NCBI GenBank assembly: GCA_947445525.1
Contig: CANFDS010000005.1
Coordinates: 1 to 64,000, forward strand
Direction: 5' to 3'
DNA length: 64,000 nt
Origin: Actinomycetota bacterium
Lineage (GTDB): Bacteria; Actinomycetota; Thermoleophilia; Gaiellales; Gaiellaceae
Positions 36,443-45,466 of the stretch are shown one piece after another; the first letter of the stretch is position 1; every line of letters starts with the position of its first letter. The notes under the pieces are model-generated. The model did no database searches and was not told the origin of the DNA. It saw only the letters and a program-made list of their open reading frames with translations. The translations under genes were made by a program, and so were the position numbers.

Positions 36443-37278
36443 TGAGCAGTCTCGACAGCATGCCGCCGGCCGGTGACCCGCCTGTAGAGCCGGGCCTGCC
36501 GGCGATCGACGCCGAGACGCGCATCGTCGCGCTGCTCGGCCATCCGGTCGCGCACTCGCTGTCGCCGCGGATGCAGAATGCTGCGTTCCGTGCGCTCGGG
36601 CTGAACTGGGCCTACGTGGCGCTCGACGTCGCGCCGGAGCGCGTGGGGGAGGCGGTGCGCGGCCTGGCGGCGCTAGGCCTCGCGGGTGCCAACGTCACGA
36701 TCCCGCACAAGTCCGCGGTCATTCCCTTCTGCGACGAGGTTGACACCGTCGCGAGACGCGCGGAGTCGGTCAATACGCTCGTGGTGCATGACGGGCGCCT
36801 GTTCGGATCGTCTACCGACGGGCTCGCGGTGACGCAGGCTGTGCGCGCGGCGGGGGAGCGGGTGCTGCTGCTGGGTGCCGGCGGGGCGGCGAAGGCTGTC
36901 GCTGTCGCGCTGGCGGACGCCGGGGCCGACGTCGTCGTCTCGGCCCGCCGCGACGAGCAGGCGCGCGCGCTGGCAGCCCTCTGTGGGGGCACCACGGCAG
37001 CGTGGCCGCCGCGCGGCGACGGCTTCGGCATCCTGCTCAACTCGACGCCGCTGAAGGACGAGCTGATCGTGACGCCGCAGCCGGGCCAACAGGTCGTCGA
37101 CATGGCCTACAACCGTGACGGCTCGCCGACGGCGCTGGTCGCCGCCGCCTGTGCCGCCGGCTGCGACGTCGTCGTCGACGGGGTGGCGGTGCTGGTCGGT
37201 CAGGGCGCTGCGGCCTTCGAGCGCTGGACGGGCCAGGCAGCACCAGTCGCCGCGATGCGCGCAGCGCTGCGCGCGTAG
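36442..37278 (+). CDS. aroE: Shikimate dehydrogenase
   Basis: RIVALLGHPVAHSLSPRMQNAAFRALGLNWAYVALDV...GANVTIPHKSAV...GAGGAAKAVAVALADAGA. Confidence 0.95.
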   Translation: MSSLDSMPPAGDPPVEPGLPAIDAETRIVALLGHPVAHSLSPRMQNAAFRALGLNWAYVALDVAPERVGEAVRGLAALGLAGANVTIPHKSAVIPFCDEVDTVARRAESVNTLVVHDGRLFGSSTDGLAVTQAVRAAGERVLLLGAGGAAKAVAVALADAGADVVVSARRDEQARALAALCGGTTAAWPPRGDGFGILLNSTPLKDELIVTPQPGQQVVDMAYNRDGSPTALVAAACAAGCDVVVDGVAVLVGQGAAAFERWTGQAAPVAAMRAALRA

Positions 37279-37290
37279 AAGCCCGAGCAG

Positions 37291-37321
37291 CGGAGAGGCC
37301 CGCCGGTGGCCGGCCTCTCCG
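37291..37321 (+). terminator. Hairpin terminator downstream of aroE
   Basis: CGGAGAGGCC-N11-GGCCTCTCCG: 10-bp perfect stem 13 bp after the stop codon. Confidence 0.7.
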
Positions 37322-37523
37322 TGGTGCTTGGGTGCGGCCGTCAGGCCGCTGTGGTGCGCCTAGCTATCGTCACCGCTGCGGTCGTGGTGGCCGCCGTCGT
37401 GGTCGTCGTCTTCGTAGTCACGGCCGTCGTCGGCGCAGACCTCGCGGCCAAGCGCCACGATGGAACGGCGAGGCGCCCGCTCGCGCGGGCCCCTCGCTTC
37501 GTTCGGATGTTCGCGCTGCGTGG

Positions 37524-39767
37524 CTAGCAGAGCGTTGCGATCACCGTGCCGGTGTCGGTGTGGCACGGGTCGGCGGCGTAGCCTGCATTCGTCTTGACGA
37601 GCACGATGCGCGGCGTGTTACCGCTGATCTGCGAGCCCGACTTGGTCGTCGTGCTGGTGACCAGAACGGCCATGTAGGTGGGCAGCGGGCCCGTCGGCGG
37701 CGGAGCGCTGTTGCCCGGGTCGGTGCTCCAGGCTGCGCCGCAGGACGGCGTCGCCGGGCTCTTCGCCTAGCCCTTGAACGCGGCCGGTGCTGCGCCGCCG
37801 CTCAGGCTGTTGCGCTTCCACCACTGCGCGCCCCAGAACGTGACGGATCCCGTCGCGCTCTGGTTTCCGACGACAAACGTGCCGCCGCCGGGTGCGAACG
37901 AGTCGACGAACACGCTGTTGCCGTCATTGGAAGGCAGGTAGTAGGCGTCGCCGCAAAGGTCGCCGTCACGAGGCCCGGACCTGTCGGCTGAGCCACGACG
38001 ACAGTGCAACTTGCGACTCCGCTGGCGTTGGTCACATCGCTGCAGCTCTGCGAGCCGAGCGTCAGAGCGATGGTGCGGCCGCCGATCGGGGTCACGCCGT
38101 TCTCCCTCAGCGTGGCCGACAGCGTCACCGTCGAGCCATTGGTGACATATCCGGTCACACCGGTGTAGACCGTCGCGGTCTGCTCGAGCGTCACGTCGAA
38201 CGTCCCGGTATCGATGCTGCCGATGAACAGGAACGAGCCGGCGTAGGCCGCCGACAGCGGGTAGCTACCTGGAGCCACGTTCGGCGCGATCGTGCAGGAG
38301 ACCACGCCGAGGGCATTGGTGCCGTTGGTGCAGGCCTGCGCGTCGAGCGCGAAGTCCACGGCCTTGCTGCCGAGCGGCAGGCCGGTGGCCAGATCCACGA
38401 GCACGGCCGAGAAGAGAGCCGCATCGTGGTAGTCGCTGGTGGTGGCACCCGTGTAGGTGATCCTCGTCGGGTGTGCCAGCACGTCGGGAGACGCCTCGGC
38501 AGCGTTGTTGGTCAGGTCGAACTCGAACTCGTTGCCAGCGGCGGAAGCCCTGTCGACGATGATTCCGGGCGTGTCGCCGCTGACGACGATCGTCACGGTC
38601 GACGAGTCGCCGGCAGCGATCGTGCCGACCGCGCAGTGCACCAGCCCGGCGGAGATCGTGCAGGCACCGCCGGCAGCCGTGCCCGAGACACCGTCACACA
38701 ACCGACGGGAACACAGGTGCCGGCGGCTCCCGCGTTGATGCCGGTCAACGTCCACGTTACGACCTTGCCCGACACCGGTGAACCGCCCGATGTCACAGTG
38801 GCCGTCACCGTGTGATTGGTGTACACCGGATTCGTCGCCGTCAGCGGCGCCACGGCGATGCTGCCCGAGACGACGACGATCGACGAGCCCGCGATCAGGA
38901 TGTACGCCTCACCGCAGGCGCTCAACCCGGTGCCCGGATCGATACCGCAGACAGGTCGGGTCGCGGCGTCGGTCGCTACGGCCAGGGGGTTCCAGTCGCT
39001 CGGGAAGGTCGGGAACGTCTCGTGCACCGAGCAGCCCTAACCCTGGAGCGACGAGGTGGTGAAGTCCACGAACGACGGCTCGGCGGCGATCAGCGAGACG
39101 CTGCCACCGCACGGGGCGGAGTTCGTCTCGCTCCAGGTGCCCGTGCCCGTGCTCAGCCTGGCCAGCATGGCAAGGATCGCGGCATGATTCGAGTAGTCGC
39201 AGGTGAGCCCCAGGTAGATGCCCGTCCACCCGGGCTGCTTGCCCGCGAACGCGATACCCGTCCGATGGATCCGCCCACGGTCGTTGGTGGCGTCCGCTCC
39301 GTGCGTCACAGGATCGGTGCCGATGACGATCCGGTTGCCCGGCAGCGTCCTCCCGCCGGCGGTGCCCATGACGACGGGCTCCCAGGTAGCGGCGGTCGAG
39401 GTCAGCGAACCGGCCACGCCGACGCAATACGGGTCACCGGCAATCAGCACGTCGTACGTGCCGAAGTCGGCCTGCGACAGCGCGCTCCACGCGGCGCCGC
39501 TGACGACGGTCACCGCGAAGCCGAGGTTGCCTGCAGCCACGGCCTCGGCGCTCGTAGCACCTCCCGCCACAGTGTCGCCGTTGACCAGCGCCTTTTGGGC
39601 GTGGCCGCGCCGGCGCTACCGGCCCCGAGAAATATCCCGAGAACGACGAGCGCTACCAGCGCTAACAAGAGCCTTCCTCCAGGACGTCCGCTTCTGGTAC
39701 TCGCGAACCCTCCCTCTTGTGGTGACGACGGCTGCTGTACTGCCGCCTCCTCATGCGATGAAGGCAC
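37524..39767 (-). pseudogene. Ig-like/beta-strand-repeat surface protein pseudogene
   Basis: Signal peptide LLLALVALVVLGIFLGAGSAGAATP then ALVNGDTVAGGATSAEAVAAG..., Ig-like ...TATVTSGGSPVSGKVVTWTLTG..., ending FVVGNQSATGSVTFWGAQWWKRNSLSGG...; pieces lie in three frames with two in-frame TAGs (39037, 37767). Confidence 0.75.
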
Positions 39768-39903
39768 GATCCTTGCCCGCTGTCGTCAACCATCGGGACG
39801 AACCTTTGCCTCGAGCGTCGCCTGATCCCACGCTCCTCTCACCATTTTCCCACGATCGCAACGAGGTGGGCAGCAGCGGTGCACCGGCGGCTATCGTTAG
39901 TGT

Positions 39904-40722
39904 GTGGCAAGGTCGTTCCGGAGCCGTGAGGCGCACCGCCTGCCACGTGCGGCAGCGGCGGCAGCGGCCCGGTTTCGGCGGCTCCTCCAGGTCGGCGCCG
40001 CGGTCGCGCTCGCCCTCGCCGTCGCCCCGGCTGCCGGGGCACACGGCGACCCGACCGGCAAGTCGGACGTCTCGAGCGTCCACTTCCTGTCGGTGCTGAC
40101 GGTCTTGACACCCGAAGTGCCCGGGCTCGAGCTCTCGGTCGCCGACCGCAACGACCGCCTCGTCCTCACGAACGATACGGGGAAGACGGTGATCGTCAAG
40201 GGGTACTCGAACGAGGGGTACCTGCGCTTCGACACGCGTGGGGTCTGGGTCAACCGGCACTCGCCGAACCACTGGCTGGATCGGCTGCGCTTCGTACCCG
40301 AGGACTTCAAGCTGCCGCAGGCGGTGGACGAGAATCTGCCACCCGACTGGTTGTTTCTGACCACCGGGGACACCTGGGAGTGGCACGATCACCGCATCAA
40401 CTGGGGGTACACGACCAGCCCCGCCGGCATCGTGAAGCCTGTCAACGGCAAGTTCACCATCCGTGACTGGGGAGTGGGCATCCTCGTGGACGGGGCACCG
40501 GCGATCATCAATGGCCGGCTCGACTTCTACGTGAACGCTCAGGGCACGGGAGGTGGCGGCGGCGGCGGGCTCTGGCGGATCCTGGCGATCGTGCTGCCCG
40601 TCGCCGCGGTCGTGGCCGCGGGCGGGGGCTGGCTGCTCTTCCGGCGGCGCCGGCGGCTGCGCGCGCTGCCCGAGCGGGTGGAGGACGCCGGCGCCGGGCC
40701 CGGCAACTACGCTACCCCGTAG
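39904..40722 (+). CDS. Secreted, C-terminally membrane-anchored protein of unknown function
   Basis: N-terminal signal LLQVGAAVALALAVAPAAGAHG; C-terminal GGGGGGGLWRILAIVLPVAAVVAAGGGWLLFRRRRR. Confidence 0.75.
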   Translation: MARSFRSREAHRLPRAAAAAAARFRRLLQVGAAVALALAVAPAAGAHGDPTGKSDVSSVHFLSVLTVLTPEVPGLELSVADRNDRLVLTNDTGKTVIVKGYSNEGYLRFDTRGVWVNRHSPNHWLDRLRFVPEDFKLPQAVDENLPPDWLFLTTGDTWEWHDHRINWGYTTSPAGIVKPVNGKFTIRDWGVGILVDGAPAIINGRLDFYVNAQGTGGGGGGGLWRILAIVLPVAAVVAAGGGWLLFRRRRRLRALPERVEDAGAGPGNYATP

Positions 40723-41826
40723 ATGTCGCTCACGCTCGTCACCGCCGGCGAATCGCACGGCCCCGCGCTGGTCGCGATCCTCACCGGCCTGCCGGCCGGC
40801 CTCGAGCTCGACCGCGCGAAGATCGACCACGACCTGTTGCGGCGGCAGCAGGGGTACGGCCGCAGCCCGCGCCAGCAGATCGAGACCGACCGTGTCGAGG
40901 TGCTGACAGGGCTGCGCCAGGGCCGCACGTTGGGCACACCGCTGACGCTCGTCGTCCGCAACGCCGACCACAAGAACTGGCTGTGGGGCATGAGCCCCTG
41001 GCCGCCCGAGGGCGAGCCGTCGGGCAAGGGGACGAAGGCCGTCACGCTGCCGCGCCCGGGCCACGCCGACCTCGCCGCGGTGATGAAGTACGACTACGAC
41101 GACGTCCGCAACGCCCTCGAGCGCGCGAGCGCGCGACACACGGCGGTCACCGTCGCCGCCGGCGGTGTGGCCAAGGCCCTGCTCGCAGCGCTCGCCGTCA
41201 CCGTCTCGTCGGAGACGATCGAGGTTGGCGGCGCCCACGGCGAGGCTGCGATGCGCGAGGCGATGGATGCGGCGAAGACCGACCGCGACACGCTCGGTGG
41301 CGTCGTCGAGATCCGCGTCGACGGCCTGCCACCGGGGCTCGGCTCCTACGTGACGAAGGAGGAGCGGCTCGATGCGCGCATCGCCTGGGCCCTGATGGGC
41401 ATCCAGGCGGTCAAGTCGGTCGAGATCGGCGACGGGCTCGACCTGGCGCGCCGCCGCGGCTCGCTCGCACACGACGAGATCTTCCGCGACGACGAGCACG
41501 GCTTCTACCGGCGCACCAACCGGGCCGGTGGCCTCGAGGCCGGCATCACCGACGGCGAGCAGCTCGTCGTGCGCTGTGCGATGAAGCCGCTGCCGACGCT
41601 GATGAAGCCGCTGCAGTCGGTCGACCTGGCGACGGGCGAGCCGGCGGCCGCGCTCGTCGAGCGCTCGGACACCGCTGCAGTCGAGGCGATGGCCGTGATC
41701 GCGGAGGCCGTCGTCGCGTTCGAGCTGGCCTCGGCCGCGAAGGCGAAGTTCGGGGGCGACTCGATCGGTGACCTCCTCGCCGCCCACGCTGCGTACCTGG
41801 CGCGCATCGACTGGCGCCGGCCCTAG
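40723..41826 (+). CDS. aroC: Chorismate synthase
   Basis: MSLTLVTAGESHGPALVAILTGLPAGLEL...RPGHADLAAVMKYDYDDVRNALERASARHTAVTVAAGGVAKALL. Confidence 0.97.
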   Translation: MSLTLVTAGESHGPALVAILTGLPAGLELDRAKIDHDLLRRQQGYGRSPRQQIETDRVEVLTGLRQGRTLGTPLTLVVRNADHKNWLWGMSPWPPEGEPSGKGTKAVTLPRPGHADLAAVMKYDYDDVRNALERASARHTAVTVAAGGVAKALLAALAVTVSSETIEVGGAHGEAAMREAMDAAKTDRDTLGGVVEIRVDGLPPGLGSYVTKEERLDARIAWALMGIQAVKSVEIGDGLDLARRRGSLAHDEIFRDDEHGFYRRTNRAGGLEAGITDGEQLVVRCAMKPLPTLMKPLQSVDLATGEPAAALVERSDTAAVEAMAVIAEAVVAFELASAAKAKFGGDSIGDLLAAHAAYLARIDWRRP

Positions 41827-41841
41827 CCGGGTCGATCCGGG

Positions 41842-43290
41842 ATGAACGCCCTCCACCGCCACCTCGCGCTGATCGGCTTCATGGGGGCTGGCAAGTCCAC
41901 GGTCGGGGCCGAGGTCTCGCGGCGGCTCGACCGGCTCTTCGTGGACATCGACCGCGTCGTGGAGGAGCGCGTCGGCACGACGATCGCCACTCTCTTCGCC
42001 GAGCGCGGCGAGGCAGCGTTCCGCGCGCTCGAGGCCGAGGCCACCGTCGAGGCGCTGCGCCGGCCCGAGCCCGCCGTGATCGCGCTCGGCGGCGGCGCGG
42101 TGGGCACGCTCGAGATTCGCAAGGCGCTCCAGGAGCATGCGCTGACGGTGCTGCTGGAGGTCGCCGTCAACGACGCCTGGAAGCGGTCGCAGAGCGGCCA
42201 CCGGCCCCTCGCCCGCGACCGCGCCCGCTTCGAGGCGCTCTACGACGAGCGCGAGGGCCTGTACCGCGACTGCGCCGACGCCACCGCGCGCGACGCCCAC
42301 GACGTCGTGCTCGCCGCGGGCGGCGTCCACGTCGGCGTCGGCTCGCTCGAGCGGCTCGGCGAGCTCGTCCCCGGTGTCGGCCGCGTCGCGCTCGCCGCCG
42401 ACCAGCGGGTGCTCGGGATCTACGGCGCCGAGGCCCAGATCGCCCTCGGCACACGGCTGGGCGCCACGCACGAGCTGCCCTCCGGCGAGGAGGCCAAGTC
42501 GACCGGCAGCCTCGAGCGGCTGTGGTGCGACCTGCAGCTCGACCGCAGGAGCACGCTCGTCGCGCTCGGCGGCGGTTGCACGACCGACGTCGCCGGCTTC
42601 GCCGCCGCCACGTACATGCGCGGGATCCCCTGGGTCTCGGTGCCGACAACGCTCGTTGGCCAGGTGGACGCGGCGATCGGCGGCAAGACCGGCATCAACC
42701 TGCCGTCGGCGAAGAACCTGATCGGCGCCTTCCACTGGCCCACGCGCACCGTCATCGACCCGGTGCTGCTCGAGACGCTGCCCGCCGAGGAGCGCGCAGG
42801 CGGGATGGCCGAGGTCGTCAAGACCGGCCTGCTCGCCGGTGAGCGCCTGTGGGAGCTGCCCGCCCCGGAGCTTGTGCGCCGCTGCGCCGCGCACAAGGTC
42901 GCCGTCTGTGTGCGCGACCCGCACGACCGCGCGCTCCGCATGTCGCTCAACCTCGGCCACACGTTTGCGCATGCGCTGGAGGCGGGCGCGGCGTACTCGA
43001 CCGTCTCGCACGGCCACGCCGTCGCCCTGGGGCTGCGGGCCGCGCTCGAGCTCTCCGTGCGGCACCTCGGCCTCGACCCGGCCGCCGGGCAGGTCGTCGA
43101 GGAGGTGCTGCGGCCGCGCCGCGTCAAGGTCGACCTCGAGCGGGCCTGGCAGGCCCTGGCACGCGACAAGAAGGCCGAGAGCGGACGTACCAGGCTGGTG
43201 CTGCTGGAGAAGCTCGGCAAGCCGGTGTGGGGCGTCGAGCTTCCGAACGACGAGGTGCGCGCCGCGCTCGAGTCGCTCGTGGAGCGGTAG
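41842..43290 (+). CDS. aroKB: Bifunctional shikimate kinase / 3-dehydroquinate synthase
   Basis: N-terminal LIGFMGAGKSTVGAEVSRRL kinase; C-terminal ALGGGCTTDVAGFAAATYMRGIPWVSVPTTLVGQVDAAIGGKTGINLPSAKNLIGAFHWP. Confidence 0.95.
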   Translation: MNALHRHLALIGFMGAGKSTVGAEVSRRLDRLFVDIDRVVEERVGTTIATLFAERGEAAFRALEAEATVEALRRPEPAVIALGGGAVGTLEIRKALQEHALTVLLEVAVNDAWKRSQSGHRPLARDRARFEALYDEREGLYRDCADATARDAHDVVLAAGGVHVGVGSLERLGELVPGVGRVALAADQRVLGIYGAEAQIALGTRLGATHELPSGEEAKSTGSLERLWCDLQLDRRSTLVALGGGCTTDVAGFAAATYMRGIPWVSVPTTLVGQVDAAIGGKTGINLPSAKNLIGAFHWPTRTVIDPVLLETLPAEERAGGMAEVVKTGLLAGERLWELPAPELVRRCAAHKVAVCVRDPHDRALRMSLNLGHTFAHALEAGAAYSTVSHGHAVALGLRAALELSVRHLGLDPAAGQVVEEVLRPRRVKVDLERAWQALARDKKAESGRTRLVLLEKLGKPVWGVELPNDEVRAALESLVER

Positions 43291-43299
43291 ATTCGGGCC

Positions 43300-43734
43300 A
43301 TGCGCATCCTCGTCCTCAACGGGCCGAACCTCGACGTCCTCCACCGCCGCGATCCCGCCCTCTACGGCGGCATCAGCCTGCACGACCTGGAGAGCCGGGT
43401 CTACGCCTGGGCCAGCGAGCTCAACCTCTCGGCCCGCTGCGAGCAGACCAACCACGAGGGCCGCGCCCTCGACCTGCTGCACGAGGCGCTGGACTGGGCG
43501 AACGGCGTCGTCATCAACCCCGGCGCGTGGACGCACTACAGCTACGCGCTACGCGATGCGGTCGAGCTATTCACGGTGCCCGTCGTCGAGGTACACCTCT
43601 CGAACATCGACGCCCGCGAGGACTTCCGCAAGCACTCGGTGATCGCCGACCTCGCGACGTTCAGGGTGATGGGCAAGGGCCCCGACGGCTACCGCGAGGC
43701 ACTCGAGCTGCTCGCTGGCACGGTGCCGGCGTGA
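43300..43734 (+). CDS. aroQ: 3-dehydroquinate dehydratase, type II
   Basis: MRILVLNGPNLDVLHRRDPALYGGISL...EQTNHEGRALDLLHEA...VINPGAWTHYSYALRDA...EVHLSNIDAREDFRKHSVI. Confidence 0.96.
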   Translation: MRILVLNGPNLDVLHRRDPALYGGISLHDLESRVYAWASELNLSARCEQTNHEGRALDLLHEALDWANGVVINPGAWTHYSYALRDAVELFTVPVVEVHLSNIDAREDFRKHSVIADLATFRVMGKGPDGYREALELLAGTVPA

Positions 43735-44795
43735 GCGCCACGGCAGGCACGGCGCGGATCGCGCGGCTCGCCGCCGGGCTCGAGGAGCCGCTGCTGGTGC
43801 TCGACCCGACAAACGTGCGCTACCTCGTCGGCTTCCGCTCGTCGAACCCGGCGCTGCTCGTGCGCCCCGACGGCCACGCCACGCTCTACTCGGACTTCCG
43901 CTATGCCGAGGCCGGGCAGGCCGCAGCCGCGGCGGCCGAGGTCGAGTTCGTCGTCAGCGGGCGCGCGCTACTGAAGGATCTCGCGGCACGGCTGACCGGC
44001 CGGATCGGCTTCGAGGCCGGCTTCGTCACGTACGACGGCTGGGAGGCGCTGGGCACCGGCGGGGCCGAGCTCGTGCCGCGCCGTGGCAACGTGCAGGCGC
44101 TGCGCGCCGTCAAGGACGAGGCCGAGGTGGACGCGATCCGCCGGGCCTGCGCGATCACGACCGCCACCTACGAGCGCATCGCCGAGGAGGGCCTCGTCGG
44201 CCGCACCGAGCGCGACGTGGCCGCGCGCATCGAGCAGCTCTTCCGCGAGCTCGGCGCCGACGGGGCGGCGTTCGCTTCGATCGTCGCTGCCGGCGCGAAC
44301 GGGGCGCTACCGCACGCCGACCCGGGCGACCGGCCGATCGCCGCCGGTACCCTCGTCACGATCGACTGCGGCGCCCAGGTCGCCGGCTACTGCGCTGACT
44401 GCACGCGCACCTTCGCCACCGGCCCGCTGTCCGACGAGCTCGCACGCGCCTACGTCGTGTGCCTGGCTGCGGAGGAGGCCGGCCTGGCGGCGATCTGCCC
44501 GGGCGGAGTGGGCGCGGCCGTCCACGAGGCGGCGCACGCCGTCATCCGCGCTGCCGGCTGGGGCGAGCAGTTCGGCCACGGGCTCGGCCACGGGGTGGGC
44601 CTCGCGGTGCACGAGGCGCCGGCCCTGCGCCCCGAGTCCGAGGACGTGCTGGCAGCCGGCAACGTCGTCAGCTGCGAGCCGGGCATCTACCTGCCGGGCA
44701 GCGGCGGCGTGCGGATCGAGGATCTCGTCGTCGTCCGCGACGGCGCCCCGGAGATCCTGACGCTGTTTCCGAAGGCCCTGCTGACGGTCGGCTGA
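43731..44795 (+). CDS. Xaa-Pro aminopeptidase (M24)
   Basis: LVTIDCGAQVAGYCADCTRTFATG...FGHGLGHGVGLAVHEAPALRPESEDVLAAGNVVSCEPGIYLPGSGGVRIEDLVVV. Confidence 0.93.
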   Translation: MSATAGTARIARLAAGLEEPLLVLDPTNVRYLVGFRSSNPALLVRPDGHATLYSDFRYAEAGQAAAAAAEVEFVVSGRALLKDLAARLTGRIGFEAGFVTYDGWEALGTGGAELVPRRGNVQALRAVKDEAEVDAIRRACAITTATYERIAEEGLVGRTERDVAARIEQLFRELGADGAAFASIVAAGANGALPHADPGDRPIAAGTLVTIDCGAQVAGYCADCTRTFATGPLSDELARAYVVCLAAEEAGLAAICPGGVGAAVHEAAHAVIRAAGWGEQFGHGLGHGVGLAVHEAPALRPESEDVLAAGNVVSCEPGIYLPGSGGVRIEDLVVVRDGAPEILTLFPKALLTVG

Positions 44796-44801
44796 GGCAG
44801 C

Positions 44802-44807
44802 TAGACT
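44802..44807 (+). promoter_or_regulatory. Putative leaderless -10 box (TAGACT) for efp
   Basis: TAGACT-N8-GTG (44816). Confidence 0.55.
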
Positions 44808-44815
44808 CCCCGACC

Positions 44816-45382
44816 GTGGCCGAGACAGTCTCCACCAACATGTTCAAGAACGGCATGCACATCGACGTCGAAGGCGACGCGTGGCGCATCGTCGAGTTCC
44901 AGCACGTCAAGCCCGGCAAGGGCGGCGCCTTCGTGCGCACCAAGCTGAAGAGCGTCGCGAGCGGCGCGGTGGTCGAGAAGACCTTCCGCGCCGGCGAGAA
45001 GTTCAGCCGGATCCACACCGAGGTGCGCAACGCCCAGTTCCTCTACGAGGCAGGCGACGAGGTGCACTTCATGGATCAGGAGACGTTCGAGCAGTACATC
45101 CTCGCCCGCAGCGGCGTCGTCGAGGCGCTCGACTTCATACTCCCGTCCGAGGTCATCCAGATCCTCAGCCTCGACGGCGTGCCGATGACCGTGCAGCTCA
45201 GCGCCTCCGTCGAGCTGAAGGTCACCGACACCGAGCCGGGCGTCAAGGGTGACACCGTCTCCAACGTGACGAAGCCGGCGACGCTTGAGACCGGCGCCGT
45301 CGTCGCAGTGCCGCTGTTCGTCGAGGTGGGCGACCGCATCAAGGTCGACACCCGCGACAAGCGCTACATCTCGCGCGTGTGA
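44816..45382 (+). CDS. efp: Elongation factor P
   Basis: STNMFKNGMHIDVEGDAWRIVEFQHVKPGKGGAFVRTKLKSVASGAVVEKTFRAGEKF. Confidence 0.97.
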   Translation: MAETVSTNMFKNGMHIDVEGDAWRIVEFQHVKPGKGGAFVRTKLKSVASGAVVEKTFRAGEKFSRIHTEVRNAQFLYEAGDEVHFMDQETFEQYILARSGVVEALDFILPSEVIQILSLDGVPMTVQLSASVELKVTDTEPGVKGDTVSNVTKPATLETGAVVAVPLFVEVGDRIKVDTRDKRYISRV

Positions 45383-45453
45383 CCTCGATCGTGGGCCTCC
45401 GCAGGGCGGGCAGGCTCGCCCGTCGCTGCGCGCACTCCTGCGGACACACTCGG

Positions 45454-45459
45454 TAGGCT
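45454..45459 (+). promoter_or_regulatory. Putative leaderless -10 box (TAGGCT)
   Basis: TAGGCT-N7-GTG (45467). Confidence 0.55.
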
Positions 45460-45466
45460 CTCCTCA

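Noticed and set aside
37306-37566. Val-rich hydrophobic ORF on + and Asp/His-rich ORF on - (DDGRDYEDDDHDGGHHD)
   Set aside because: Both arise from one GTC/GTG low-complexity stretch between the aroE terminator and the pseudogene; no independent evidence of a gene.
37767-39039. Pyrrolysine insertion at the two in-frame TAG codons of the surface-protein gene
   Set aside because: The same gene carries several frameshifts, so decay is simpler; TAG also ends intact genes such as aroE and aroC.
39751-43536. 1261-aa minus-strand ORF
   Set aside because: Antisense shadow of aroC/aroKB/aroQ; Arg/Asp/Leu-rich composition, no recognisable domains; typical of high-GC DNA. Only its short region at the surface-protein pseudogene N-terminus lies near real coding sequence.
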